From positions 1 to 64,000 of the forward strand of contig NZ_JARXYZ010000024.1 in the NCBI RefSeq assembly GCF_029894125.1: a stretch of DNA of 64,000 bases, given 5' to 3'. Position 1 is the stretch's first letter. Each line of letters starts with the position of its first letter. The position numbers and the translations under genes are program-made. Origin of the DNA: Kitasatospora sp. MAA19 (GTDB lineage: Bacteria > Actinomycetota > Actinomycetes > Streptomycetales > Streptomycetaceae). The notes beneath the pieces are model-generated. The model did no database searches and was not told the DNA's origin. It was given only the letters and a program-made list of their open reading frames with translations. Positions 1 to 7,138 of this stretch are shown in pieces.

Positions 1-84
1 GTCACCCGCTCCCGCCTTGGACGCCTCACCCGCCAGGGCTTCCTCACCCAACCCGGACGAGGCATCTACCAGAAACGGACTTAA
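1..84 (+). CDS. C-terminal fragment of an unknown protein (partial)
   Basis: The first frame is open from the window edge and ends at TAA (82-84), giving 27 residues rich in Arg and Gly that end in YQKRT. The pattern (RLGRLTRQGFLTQPGRG) resembles the second helix and wing of a winged-helix DNA-binding domain, but the piece is too short to assign. About 100 bp without a gene follow before the next open frame. It may be the tail of a regulator or transposase; I do not recognise the family. Confidence 0.4.
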   Translation, partial: VTRSRLGRLTRQGFLTQPGRGIYQKRT

Positions 85-181
85 CGTCCTCTGAGTCTGA
101 ACCTAGGCCCAGAAGCGGCCGGCTTGGCCAAGTGGTCCTGGGTAACAGAGTGACTTAGCTGACGGGCTGTAAGCTGGTCGG

Positions 182-557
182 GTGAACCTCACGCGGGGAA
201 TCCTGTCGTCGCAGCACGCGGAGGCGGCATCGCTGTCGCTCCGCCAGGCGCGGCGGTTGATGCGCGGCGTGCCTCGTGATCTTGCGGACGCGATCTGTTC
301 CGATCGCAACTACGTCGCCCACGGAATGCAGGAAAAGGCGTCCCTAAGCTTCTCCGTTGGCGAATACGTAGATCATCTCCGAGGTGCAGCTAGGTGTGTG
401 CCAGGGACCCCGTTCTCGGAGAAGTGCTCGGATCTGGCGGAGTTCTTGGCGGATTGCGGCCTGGGCGAGGCGGGCAGCCGTAATTTCGTCGGCCGTCACG
501 TCCCTGTGCTCTTCGCAGCTGAGGGTATGCAGGTTGTGCTGCACATCCACGCCCTAG
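182..557 (+). pseudogene. 5' part of an unknown gene interrupted by IS701
   Basis: An open frame begins at GTG 182 and runs into the left end of the IS701 element, where it picks up a chance stop in the terminal repeat at 569-571. If the element and one copy of the CTAG duplication are removed, codon 554-556 joins G557 to base 2320 and the frame continues without a stop to 2849, giving about 300 residues. The N-terminal half is charged and soluble with no family I recognise; no signal peptide or membrane segment is visible. The start is tentative because the ribosome-binding site is weak. The restored frame is directly visible; that the gene was functional before insertion is inference. Confidence 0.6.
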
Positions 558-581
558 TACTCCAGCCGTAGATCGTGATCA
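553..581 (+). repeat. IS701 left inverted repeat plus CTAG target duplication
   Basis: This 29-bp stretch is the exact reverse complement of 2292-2320. The outer CTAG (554-557) is palindromic and best read as the target duplication, so the true terminal repeat starts at 558. The stop codon of the minus-strand passenger frame (TAG on that strand, 554-556) lies in the duplication. Confidence 0.9.
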
Positions 582-873
582 CGGAGTTGTGCTGCCCGGG
601 TCGCCGCGCCTGCCGTGATGAAGTAGGTCATTGCCCGCTGGGTAGACGCGTCCCAGCTGATCCGCCAGCGGGGTCTTCTGTGCCGTCGACGACTGAACGG
701 ACGCAGGCCATCCAGTCGGTCCAGGCAGCGGGATCAGTCGGCCCGCCGTCCTCCAGGAGGCCGATGTCACCCAGAAGCGTGGAGAGGTCGTCTCCCGCGC
801 GGTTCGCGAACTGCCACACGAAGCGCGACATGATCAGGAAGGCTTCGCGCTCGTTCAGTGCGTACTCACTCAT
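554..873 (-). pseudogene. IS701 passenger gene, small conserved actinobacterial protein, frameshifted
   Basis: From ATG 873 the minus strand encodes MSEYALNEREAFLIMSRF and continues with an acidic, Trp-rich protein of a type I know from Streptomyces IS-associated loci, without a known function. The frame ends early at 628. The next frame continues as WRISWDASTQRAMTYFITA and ends in DLRLEY at 554, inside the element's terminal repeat and target duplication. One additional base in the four-G run at 670-673 (plus strand) would join the frames into about 106 residues. Either this copy has a one-base deletion or a -1 slip occurs at the C run; I favour deletion. The gene is divergent from the transposase and inside the inverted repeats, so it moves with the IS. 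Confidence 0.6.
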
Positions 874-2315
874 GTGGGCTTCCCAGCGTCGGGCTCGGGC
901 CGGTAGACCCCTTGCCGTGGATCGGTCGCGCCCGGTCGGGGCGCGGGCGCGGCCACCGGTGATCATCGTGGTTTGTGAAGACAACGAACGATCAATCAGT
1001 GGCCGCAGGTCACAGCGTAGACGCTGAGCGATGGCAAGCGATGTTCAGTGACCTCATGAGCCGGGTCGCGGGCCGCTTCGCGCGGGTCGAGCCGCGTCGG
1101 CGGGCCGGGGCGCTGGTGCTCGGACTGCTGGCCGACCTGCCGCGCAAGAACTGTTGGACGATCGCCGAGCACGCCGGAGATCCCACGCCGGACGGCATGC
1201 AGCACCTGCTGAGCCGCGCCAAGTGGGATGCCGACGCGGTGCGCGACGACCTGCGCGACTACGTCGCCGAGCACCTCCACGACGACGAGGCGGTCCTCGT
1301 CGTCGACGAGACCGGCGACGTAAAGAAGGGCACCCGCACCGTCGGCGTCCAGCGCCAATACACCGGCACCGCAGGCCGGATCGAAAACTCCCAGGTCGCC
1401 GTCTATCTGGTCTACGCCGGGAGACGCGGGCATGCGGCGGTGGACCGGGAGCTGTACATCCCGCGCTCGTGGACCGACCAGCCCGACCGCTGCCAGGCGG
1501 TCGGGCTCGACCCGCATACCGCGTTCGCGACCAAGCCCGAACTTGCCGCCCGAATGATCGCCCGGTTCCTGGATGCCGGCCACCACGCCCCGTGGGTGGC
1601 TGGCGACGAGGTCTACGGCGGCAACCCGAAGCTGCGAAGTGCCCTGGAGGAACGTGGCACCGGGTATGTGCTTGCGGTGGCCCGCGCCCACGAAGTCGCC
1701 ACTCAGGCAGGAAAGTTCCGCGCGGATGCCTTGGTCAAGAAGCTCCCCAAGCGGGCCTGGCAGAAGCTGTCCGCCGGAGCGGGGGCCAAGGGGCAGCGCT
1801 TCTACGACTGGGCGCACATCAACCTGCCCAACGAGGCTTCCGGGCACCGCCATCTGTTGATCCGTCGCAACCGAACCACCGGGGAACTCGCCTACTACCG
1901 CTGCTATTCGCTCCGGCCGGTTCCACTGGCAGCCCTGGTTCGCGTTGCTGGATCAAGGTGGCGGGTCGAGGAGACATTCCAGGCCGGTAAGGGCCTGGCC
2001 GGCCTGGACGAACACCAAGTCCGCCGTTACGACTCCTGGGCCCGCTGGGTCACCCTCGCTTTGCTCGCCCATGCCTTCCTGGCCGTCCTCCGCGCCGATG
2101 AGCATGCCCGCCGACCAGCTCTGGACGACCTGATCCCGCTGACCTGCAACGAGATCTCGCGCCTGTTCATCACCCTGGTCGCCGAGCGCGGCCGTGATAC
2201 GGCACACCGGCTCCGCTGGTCTCACTGGAGACGCCGTCACCAGGCCCGATCCCGAGCAAGCCACTACCACCGTCAGGACGCCACCCCAGCATGATCACGA
2301 TCTACGGCTGGAGTA
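558..2315 (+). mobile_element. IS701-family insertion sequence with passenger gene
   Basis: The element is bounded by perfect 24-bp inverted repeats (558-581 and 2292-2315), each flanked by CTAG (554-557 and 2316-2319). CTAG fits the 4-bp YTAR target duplication known for the IS701 family. Inside are a transposase on the plus strand and a small divergent gene on the minus strand that fills the 400 bp between the left repeat and the transposase. At 1758 bp it is longer than its 1.3-kb transposase needs. The matching repeats and duplication indicate a recent, simple insertion, and it interrupts the gene at 182-2849. Confidence 0.9.
975..2294 (+). CDS. IS701-family DDE transposase
   Basis: The 439-residue protein carries out cut-and-paste transposition of the surrounding element. 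The DDE triad is visible: Asp in LVVDETGD near residue 110, Asp in WVAGDEVYGG near 210, and Glu in WRVEETFQAG near 331. The N-terminal 100 residues hold the helical DNA-binding part and the Arg-rich C-terminus lies in the element's right end. GTG 975 is the most upstream start and the stop TGA (2292-2294) is inside the right inverted repeat, which is usual for this family. The frame is intact, so the enzyme is probably active. Confidence 0.9.
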   Translation: MKTTNDQSVAAGHSVDAERWQAMFSDLMSRVAGRFARVEPRRRAGALVLGLLADLPRKNCWTIAEHAGDPTPDGMQHLLSRAKWDADAVRDDLRDYVAEHLHDDEAVLVVDETGDVKKGTRTVGVQRQYTGTAGRIENSQVAVYLVYAGRRGHAAVDRELYIPRSWTDQPDRCQAVGLDPHTAFATKPELAARMIARFLDAGHHAPWVAGDEVYGGNPKLRSALEERGTGYVLAVARAHEVATQAGKFRADALVKKLPKRAWQKLSAGAGAKGQRFYDWAHINLPNEASGHRHLLIRRNRTTGELAYYRCYSLRPVPLAALVRVAGSRWRVEETFQAGKGLAGLDEHQVRRYDSWARWVTLALLAHAFLAVLRADEHARRPALDDLIPLTCNEISRLFITLVAERGRDTAHRLRWSHWRRRHQARSRASHYHRQDATPA

Positions 2316-2320
2316 CTAGG
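2292..2320 (+). repeat. IS701 right inverted repeat plus CTAG target duplication
   Basis: This is the exact inverted partner of 553-581. It contains the transposase stop codon at its inner edge and the second CTAG copy at 2316-2319. After it, the interrupted host frame resumes at 2320. Confidence 0.9.
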
Positions 2321-2849
2321 CCCGCAGATCGTCTCCCTGGGGTCTGCGGAGAGGGATCTAGCCCGTGGGAACGCCCGGCGCGCGCGTGTGCTGAGGTCCG
2401 CGAACGTCCCGCTCTGGGTTCTGGCGGTTGTGAGGGGGCTGCCGGAGGACGCCATCAGGTCGCTGACGCCCGAGGCACTCGTTGAGCTTGCGTGCTCTGA
2501 CGTGAACCTTCCAGACGTTGAGGCTCAAGACCGGTCGCAGAAGCTGGCCCAGGCCAGGGCGGCGCTCGTCGTGCTCAAGGTGTTGACCCTCTTGGGCATT
2601 GAGCCGGCGAGCTGGCACGAGATCCTCAATCGCCTCGTGGCACTGATCGCTGCTGTTGAGCGGGTGCGTGCGTCTCGGGTGGCAGAGGTCGACATCCCGC
2701 CGCTGCCATGCCAGCCACCGGGCGAGCTGGTGATATCCAAGCCGCGAGTTCCCCGAGCGCCCGGTTCCGTCGGCCCTCGTCGTGTCGTCGACAAGGGCCG
2801 CTGTCGGCTGCGCCAGTGCGGAGGGCTTCGAGGGGGCCTCACCGCGTAG
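2320..2849 (+). pseudogene. 3' part of the gene interrupted by IS701
   Basis: This open frame has no start of its own at the IS border and is in phase with 182-557 once the IS is removed. It encodes about 176 residues with long amphipathic stretches (for example ALVVLKVLTLLG near 2563-2600) and a Pro/Arg-rich tail ending at 2849. An internal GTG at 2388 could allow a shortened product. No catalytic motif or membrane segment stands out and I do not recognise the family. A small gene starts 35 bp downstream on the same strand and may have been in the same operon. Confidence 0.6.
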
Positions 2850-2884
2850 CCGACCCGGTCCGTCCTGATCAACAAGGACCGACT

Positions 2885-3079
2885 GTGGACTTGAACATGA
2901 TCTTTGGCGGGATCTCCGCTATTGCCGCTGTGGGCTCGCTTGCCCTGCAGGGAGTGGACGAGTGGAAGGAGCGTGGCCGCGATCGTGAGGCGGAGCCTCC
3001 GGCGTCAGCGGATGAGTCCGGGGCGCCGCGAGAGACCGGCGGCGCTGTGATGGATCCCGATGGTGACCGGTCTGAGTAA
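2885..3079 (+). CDS. small hypothetical protein, 64 aa
   Basis: GTG 2885 opens a 64-codon frame. It starts with a short hydrophobic stretch (MIFGGISAIAAVGSLAL), long enough for one membrane anchor, followed by a charged, Glu/Arg-rich tail. It lies 35 bp after the interrupted gene on the same strand and is followed by a strong hairpin. The composition fits a small membrane-anchored or toxin-like peptide, but nothing in it fixes a function. The upstream extension of the frame to 2708 overlaps the previous gene and was not used. Confidence 0.45.
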   Translation: MDLNMIFGGISAIAAVGSLALQGVDEWKERGRDREAEPPASADESGAPRETGGAVMDPDGDRSE

Positions 3080-3090
3080 GTAAGTGCGGG

Positions 3091-3120
3091 TGGGGTGACC
3101 GGTTGGTGGCGGTCACCCCA
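3091..3120. terminator. hairpin between convergent genes
   Basis: An 11-bp perfect stem (3091-3101 pairing with 3110-3120) closes an 8-base loop. It lies between the 3' end of the small plus-strand gene and the 3' end of the minus-strand recombinase operon, the position expected for a bidirectional terminator. A run of C rather than T follows, as is common in streptomycetes. Confidence 0.65.
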
Positions 3121-3159
3121 CCCCCCCTTCAAGCCCGGCAGGTCGAGCGGGTGCCGTAG

Positions 3160-3564
3160 TCAGGTCTTGGGGAAGCACACGACGTTGTCGGGTAGCCGGG
3201 CGTGTTCCTGGGCCTCGCGCAACTGGTCGGCCAGGACTGCGCTCGCGAGGGTGAGCTGGGTGAGCTGGTTCTTCAGATCGGTGTTCTCCTTTGTCAGGTC
3301 GGAGACCCGCTCTTTGAGGTTGGTGACGGTCTTCCGTAGCCGCTTTTCGGGCTCCGGGGTCTGCTTTGCTTCTGTGCGGACGCGGTCGTAGAACTCGTTC
3401 TTCAGGTCCGCGTGCCGCTTGAGCAGGGCCATGCGGTGGACGCCGGCCTCGGCGGCCAGGGCGACGACAGTCAGACTGCCGTTGGATGTGGCGGCCTGCC
3501 CGGTGAGGAGGCGCTCGATGGCCTCGCGGATGCGGGTTCGTTCGTCGTGGTGCTGTTGGTTCAT
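3160..3564 (-). CDS. TnpC-like small HTH/coiled-coil recombination accessory protein
   Basis: The start is the internal ATG at 3564 (MNQQHHDERTRIREA), which overlaps the stop of the recombinase gene by 4 bp; the longer frame above it is Arg/Pro-rich shadow. The 134-residue protein has an N-terminal helix-turn-helix (residues about 35-60, VVALAAEAGVHRMALLKRH) and then a long coiled coil (about 75-120) of Lys/Glu/Leu heptads. This build and its place as last gene after tyrosine recombinases match TnpC of Tn554-like elements, a small protein that biases integration. By analogy it probably assists or orients the recombinases; the precise role is inference. Confidence 0.65.
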   Translation of the reverse strand: MNQQHHDERTRIREAIERLLTGQAATSNGSLTVVALAAEAGVHRMALLKRHADLKNEFYDRVRTEAKQTPEPEKRLRKTVTNLKERVSDLTKENTDLKNQLTQLTLASAVLADQLREAQEHARLPDNVVCFPKT

Positions 3565-4607
3565 GTCAGGGCCTCGGAGGGTTGGGCTGTGCCGTCGTGG
3601 GTGTCCGCGGTGGCGCGGAGAAGGTCCGCGTTGCGGCGAAGACGCCTGCTGACCGGGTCGGGAGCGTGGTCGGCGAGCTGATCGATTTCGTGGGCGCGTT
3701 CGCGTAGGCCGACGGTGTGGGTGTCGATGCGGACGGCGTTGCCGCACCCGGGGCGGCAGATGTACTGGTTGGGGGCTGTAGCGTCCGGGGCGGGTTCGCA
3801 CAGGGCCGTGTCCCGTTTGAACACGCAGATCAGGTGGGCGTCGGGGTTGTCGAACAGGACCAGGCCGTCGCGGGCCAGGTAGGCCGCGGCCTTCTTCGCG
3901 AACGTCTTGTGGACGAGGCGGCCTTCGAACCGGGGAGCGGCCGCGGCGGCGGTCAGGGCCCGTCGGGCGGCCGGGCCCGAGATCTTCTCGCCGGCGGCGA
4001 GGCGCTCACGCAGGCGGGCGGCGGTGTCGGCGGAGGCGAGCGCCGTTTCGATGTCGAGGACACCGTGGATGCCGTGCCGACTCCGAGTGCCGTAGCCGGT
4101 GGAGACGCGGGCGTCCAGGACGGTGCGCATGTGCCCGTACTGGATGGCCAGGGCGACCAGGCCGCCAGGACGGCGGGCGATGTGCCAGGCCAGACTCCGT
4201 CGGAACCGCGACATTCTGACCGGGCCCTGGGGGTCCTCGGGGACGACTTGGCCCGGCATGCCCTGGGCGATCGCTTCGCGGTTCACCCAGTCGACGAAGT
4301 CCTCGATCCGCCGGTTCAGCGATTCGTTCTTCAGCGCGCCGTGGTTGCCGCGCTGGGCGGAGAAGTCCTGGTGGGCGGAGCTGAACAGGAGCTCTCCCTC
4401 GGGGACGATGCGTTCCAGGACACGGATGGCGTTGACGACGGGGGTGATCGCGACCCAGGGGACGTCGCGTTCCTCGCCGGCGGAGACGTGGTTGTTGTCC
4501 TCGTCGGTGACGTTCTTGTAGTGGCGGCTGCGGATCAGGTGCCGCCCGGGGGCCCCGTCTTCGCCGGGTTCGGGGTCGGGGCAGCAGCCGGAGCGCATGC
4601 CCTGGAC
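3561..4607 (-). pseudogene. C-terminal half of a split tyrosine recombinase
   Basis: The minus-strand frame reads from about 4607 (VQGMRSGCCPDPEPGE) to a stop at 3561. It has the C-terminal catalytic part of a large actinobacterial tyrosine recombinase: RFRRSLAWHIARRPGG, then the GHM/Tyr region IQYGHMRTVLDARVSTGYG, then a Cys-bearing tail (CRPGCGNAVR). It lacks the N-terminal domains and the first catalytic Arg. The missing half lies at 11113-12216 on the same strand and ends exactly where this one begins (TGMRPQE followed by VQGMRSGCC). The frame above 4607 belongs to the inserted DNA. The stop overlaps the TnpC-like gene by 4 bp. Confidence 0.8.
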
Positions 4608-4645
4608 TACTGGCGCAAGGCACGTATTCCAACCGTGCACTATTC
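4608..4645 (+). repeat. Left-end repeat of unit 1
   Basis: The order is TACTGGCG (4608-4615), nine unrelated bases, TATTCC (4625-4630), four bases, GTGCACTATTC (4635-4645). The same 25 fixed bases with the same nine-base gap occur at 6156-6190, where the second spacer is one base. Its outer edge coincides with the break in the recombinase gene, which supports reading it as an element end or attachment half-site. Confidence 0.75.
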
Positions 4646-4693
4646 GGCGCTCTGCCATGACGCACCAAGGTCCCGATGACCGATAGCCCGGAA

Positions 4694-4724
4694 GCTTCCG
4701 GTACCAGCCTCTGGTGCCGGAAGC
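4694..4724. promoter_or_regulatory. Strong hairpin in the leader of the TIR gene
   Basis: A 14-bp stem with one G-T wobble (4694-4707 with 4711-4724) closes a 3-base loop, 122 bp before the TIR start codon. It could insulate the gene from transcription entering from outside, act as an attenuator, or be a structural part of the cassette. No T-run follows. The rest of 4646-4845 holds no gene that I can support. Confidence 0.5.
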
Positions 4725-4845
4725 TGCCCCAGGGCCTACGGTGATGAGGAGGGCATGTTCCGTGGCACGCCGGAGGGCGTGGACCACGAGCCGCAATGCA
4801 GGTGTGGCGATCATCTCCACAACCCATCACAAGGCGTGATGCTCA

Positions 4846-6099
4846 ATGACGCTCCGCACTCTTTATCTACAGCGCATGCTCAGCGTAAATGGCAGAAATA
4901 GCTTGGCCGGGCGTCAACTATTTGACCACCTAAAGGAAATCTCAGAGGAATGCCTCCTTGCCCACGCCGTACTAAAAAGGGAAGATGCAGACCGCTTCAG
5001 AAATGGAAATATAGCCAACGATGTCATATCGGAGGATCTGGTCGACCAGCTCGATCCGAACTTCATCTATCTAGAGGGTGGCCTTTTCTTGGATGGCGAT
5101 CTATGGAGGATTGCCCAGCCAATCGCGGAGCACTTTGTCGCAAATGGAAGTGTGCTGGTTGTCGCGGACGTCGACATCAATCAGCTCCATGAAAACAAGG
5201 CGCAATACCGCGAAGCGTCAACCTTCCTCGGTGCGCGGTTTGATTACGGCCAATCCGACAGATCGTCGCCTGTCTACGGCGCGGACCAAGGGTCATTTTG
5301 GCTAAATCCTCGCCAAATAGTATGCCTGCCCCAGAAGATGGTGATAGCCGAATGGCTGCGCCCCGTCTATGAAGGCGTCTCTGAACTAATGGTCGGTCTG
5401 CCGGTGCGGCTTGACTTTTGGCAACATGTACTGGCTTCAGGCAACCAAGGCAGTACGGGTACGCTTCAAGATGACCGGTGGATCGATCAATTTGATTGCT
5501 GCCCGTTTGCCTCCGTTCACAACTATGGCCACGGCTATGCGGTCACCATAGGGGGACTCGTCTCATCCGACACGTGGGTTGATCGCTGCGGAGGGAACGT
5601 GCGGTGGGTGGAAAATATCGGATCCTTCCTTTCGCGAGATGCCGCATCTGACAGAAAGCGCACCGTCTCACACTTCCGTTCACCGCACTTGCTATTCCTC
5701 TCGCACAGGTCGTCGGACAAAGTGATCGTTGGGGACGTGGCGCGAGAGATCAAGAGAAAAGGGATTGCCGTATGGCTTGACAAGGACAAACTAATTCCGT
5801 CAGATTCGCTCTGGGGAGGTATTTCGTCGGGGCTCGAGGAAATGAGTCACTTCGTGCTCTTTTGGTCTCAAGCTTGCCTGAGTGGTGCCGGCGTGACGCG
5901 AGAATGGCAAGCGGCTGCAGCCGCCTTGATGGATCGAGGAATCCCGATCATAATCGTCCGGCTTGATGAAACTCCGGTCCCAGCAGTTATTGGCGACTTG
6001 TTCAGGATTGAAGCAAACGGGTTGAGTGGCGCGGAGATCTCGGTCGCACTCGACGACGCTGTGCAGCGTCTCACAAGACGTTCGAGCAGTAGCTCGTAG
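4846..6099 (+). CDS. TIR-domain protein with unknown N-terminal domain (candidate defence NADase)
   Basis: The 417-residue protein has a C-terminal TIR domain from about residue 279: PHLLFLSHRSSDK (first strand and loop), VWLDKDKLIPSDS (BB-loop region), SGLEEMSHFVLFWSQ, then TREWQ with the candidate catalytic Glu near residue 353. Bacterial TIR domains of this kind are often NADases or signal synthases in anti-phage defence. The first 270 residues are alpha/beta (FIYLEGGLFLDGDLW, SVLVVADVDIN) and resemble a flavodoxin/amidotransferase-like sensor fold, but I cannot name the family. It has lower GC than all neighbours, is alone in its cassette and lies at the edge of an integrated element. Start ATG 4846 is tentative; ATG 4876 is possible. 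Confidence 0.8.
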   Translation: MTLRTLYLQRMLSVNGRNSLAGRQLFDHLKEISEECLLAHAVLKREDADRFRNGNIANDVISEDLVDQLDPNFIYLEGGLFLDGDLWRIAQPIAEHFVANGSVLVVADVDINQLHENKAQYREASTFLGARFDYGQSDRSSPVYGADQGSFWLNPRQIVCLPQKMVIAEWLRPVYEGVSELMVGLPVRLDFWQHVLASGNQGSTGTLQDDRWIDQFDCCPFASVHNYGHGYAVTIGGLVSSDTWVDRCGGNVRWVENIGSFLSRDAASDRKRTVSHFRSPHLLFLSHRSSDKVIVGDVAREIKRKGIAVWLDKDKLIPSDSLWGGISSGLEEMSHFVLFWSQACLSGAGVTREWQAAAAALMDRGIPIIIVRLDETPVPAVIGDLFRIEANGLSGAEISVALDDAVQRLTRRSSSSS

Positions 6100-6155
6100 T
6101 CGACGCACGGGGGTCTTTACATTGTGCTGCCACAGTTAGGGCAGTGTCGTTTTTA

Positions 6156-6190
6156 TACTGGCGGGAGGGGGTTATTCCGGTGCACTATTC
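6156..6190 (+). repeat. Left-end repeat of unit 2, copy of 4608-4645
   Basis: TACTGGCG (6156-6163), nine different bases, TATTCC (6173-6178), one base, GTGCACTATTC (6180-6190). It overlaps the last codons of the DUF4238 gene. Only the fixed blocks match the copy at 4608, so this is an end signal rather than a recent duplication of the whole stretch. Confidence 0.75.
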
Positions 6191-7138
6191 CTCTCCAGAG
6201 GCATCCGGGAGGAAGCTCTGAGGATCGGTGAAGGCGACCTCAGTGTCCCTGGGTTGAGGCAGCTCAAGTCCGCAGAGCGGGTCGTCTTCGGGGTGGTGGA
6301 AGGCCGCTCGGCGGGCGTTCCAGACGAGCCGTTGGTTCAGGGCCTTCGCTATCGAGGTCGAGCCGGAAAGGGGGAAATCCTCCGTGTGATGCTCGCCCAT
6401 GATCAGCGCCATGCGTCGATCAAGCGGAACCAGCACGCCGCCAGCGCTCGCGCTCCCGATCGGAAGGCCCGGGTCTTGCCCAGGGCCTTTCATGAGGACG
6501 ACCGGGGTGTCGGTTGTGATGAGCGCCTTCCTAGTGAAGCGGACGAGGTGCCAGCCTCGGCTGAAGAAGCCAGCAGCCGTTCCGGGAAAGCTCCTGCTCA
6601 TGGTGTGCATGTGGAGGTTCTGGTGAGCCTCATACTTGTAGTCGTCGAAGGCAGTCATGAGCGCCCACATCTCGTCAACCTCGGCCTCGGTGACCGGGCG
6701 GGCCTCGACGGATTCGAGCGCTGCCCGCATCTGCGATCGCCCGCCGAGCGCAATGGACAGCTTCAACCCCGCGTCGGCGATGTCGTTTCCCGCCTGCCGG
6801 GCCGCAGGCGTGCGGAGGTACTGGATCGCGGCCCAGGCTGCGATCGGCCTGCGTACCGCCTCAGGAATGGGCCAGACACGTTCGTCGATGAGCTGCCGGA
6901 GTGCTGTTGCCGCCTGTCCTTCCAGCTCTGACAGGGAATCCTCGACAGCGTCGGACGGGGAGCCGTCGTTGGTCTCGACCAGGTAGAAGTCGTTCTCGAC
7001 CGTGGCGTTGCCGATTGACATCAAGTGCCTCTTGACGCCTGGGAGTTCAACTCGCATCAGTTGTTTCCTGGCGTCCGCGAAACGGGCGAGATAGAACCGT
7101 GGGACGGTGTGATGGCGTCTTTTCCTGGGCTGATTCAT
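6185..7138 (-). CDS. DUF4238-family protein
   Basis: The 317-residue protein opens with RRHHTVPRFYLARFAD, the signature of DUF4238, a family of unknown function with conserved His and Arg residues near the N-terminus that hint at catalysis. A central helical section and a C-terminal part with ALITTDTPVVL and GGVLVPLDRRMALIMGE follow. Its start overlaps the stop of the recombinase-like gene by 4 bp (7135-7138), so the two are likely translated together. The stop lies inside the end repeat of the element. As the terminal gene it could be cargo, possibly a defence or toxin function, but nothing in the sequence proves this. Confidence 0.75.
   Translation of the reverse strand: MNQPRKRRHHTVPRFYLARFADARKQLMRVELPGVKRHLMSIGNATVENDFYLVETNDGSPSDAVEDSLSELEGQAATALRQLIDERVWPIPEAVRRPIAAWAAIQYLRTPAARQAGNDIADAGLKLSIALGGRSQMRAALESVEARPVTEAEVDEMWALMTAFDDYKYEAHQNLHMHTMSRSFPGTAAGFFSRGWHLVRFTRKALITTDTPVVLMKGPGQDPGLPIGSASAGGVLVPLDRRMALIMGEHHTEDFPLSGSTSIAKALNQRLVWNARRAAFHHPEDDPLCGLELPQPRDTEVAFTDPQSFLPDASGEE

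Larger units (their letters stand above)
4608..6155 (+). mobile_element. Candidate integrated cassette (unit 1) carrying a TIR gene
   Basis: The left edge is the break point in the split recombinase. It begins TACTGGCG, nine free bases, TATTCC, a short spacer, GTGCACTATTC (4608-4645). The same series recurs at 6156-6190. The last 30 bases (GTGCTGC at 6124-6130, then CAG, ending at 6155) resemble the last 30 bases of unit 2 (GTGCTGC at 11083-11089, CAG, ending near 11112). The unit holds one gene, encoding a TIR protein, and no recombinase. It therefore looks like a non-autonomous cassette sharing ends with its neighbour. Ends are uncertain by a few bases. GC content of the gene is clearly below that of its surroundings. 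Confidence 0.65.

Noticed and set aside
628..1853. Long minus-strand frames opposite the IS701 transposase
   Set aside because: They are shadows of an intact DDE transposase; only the 554-873 stretch, outside the transposase, has independent coding character.
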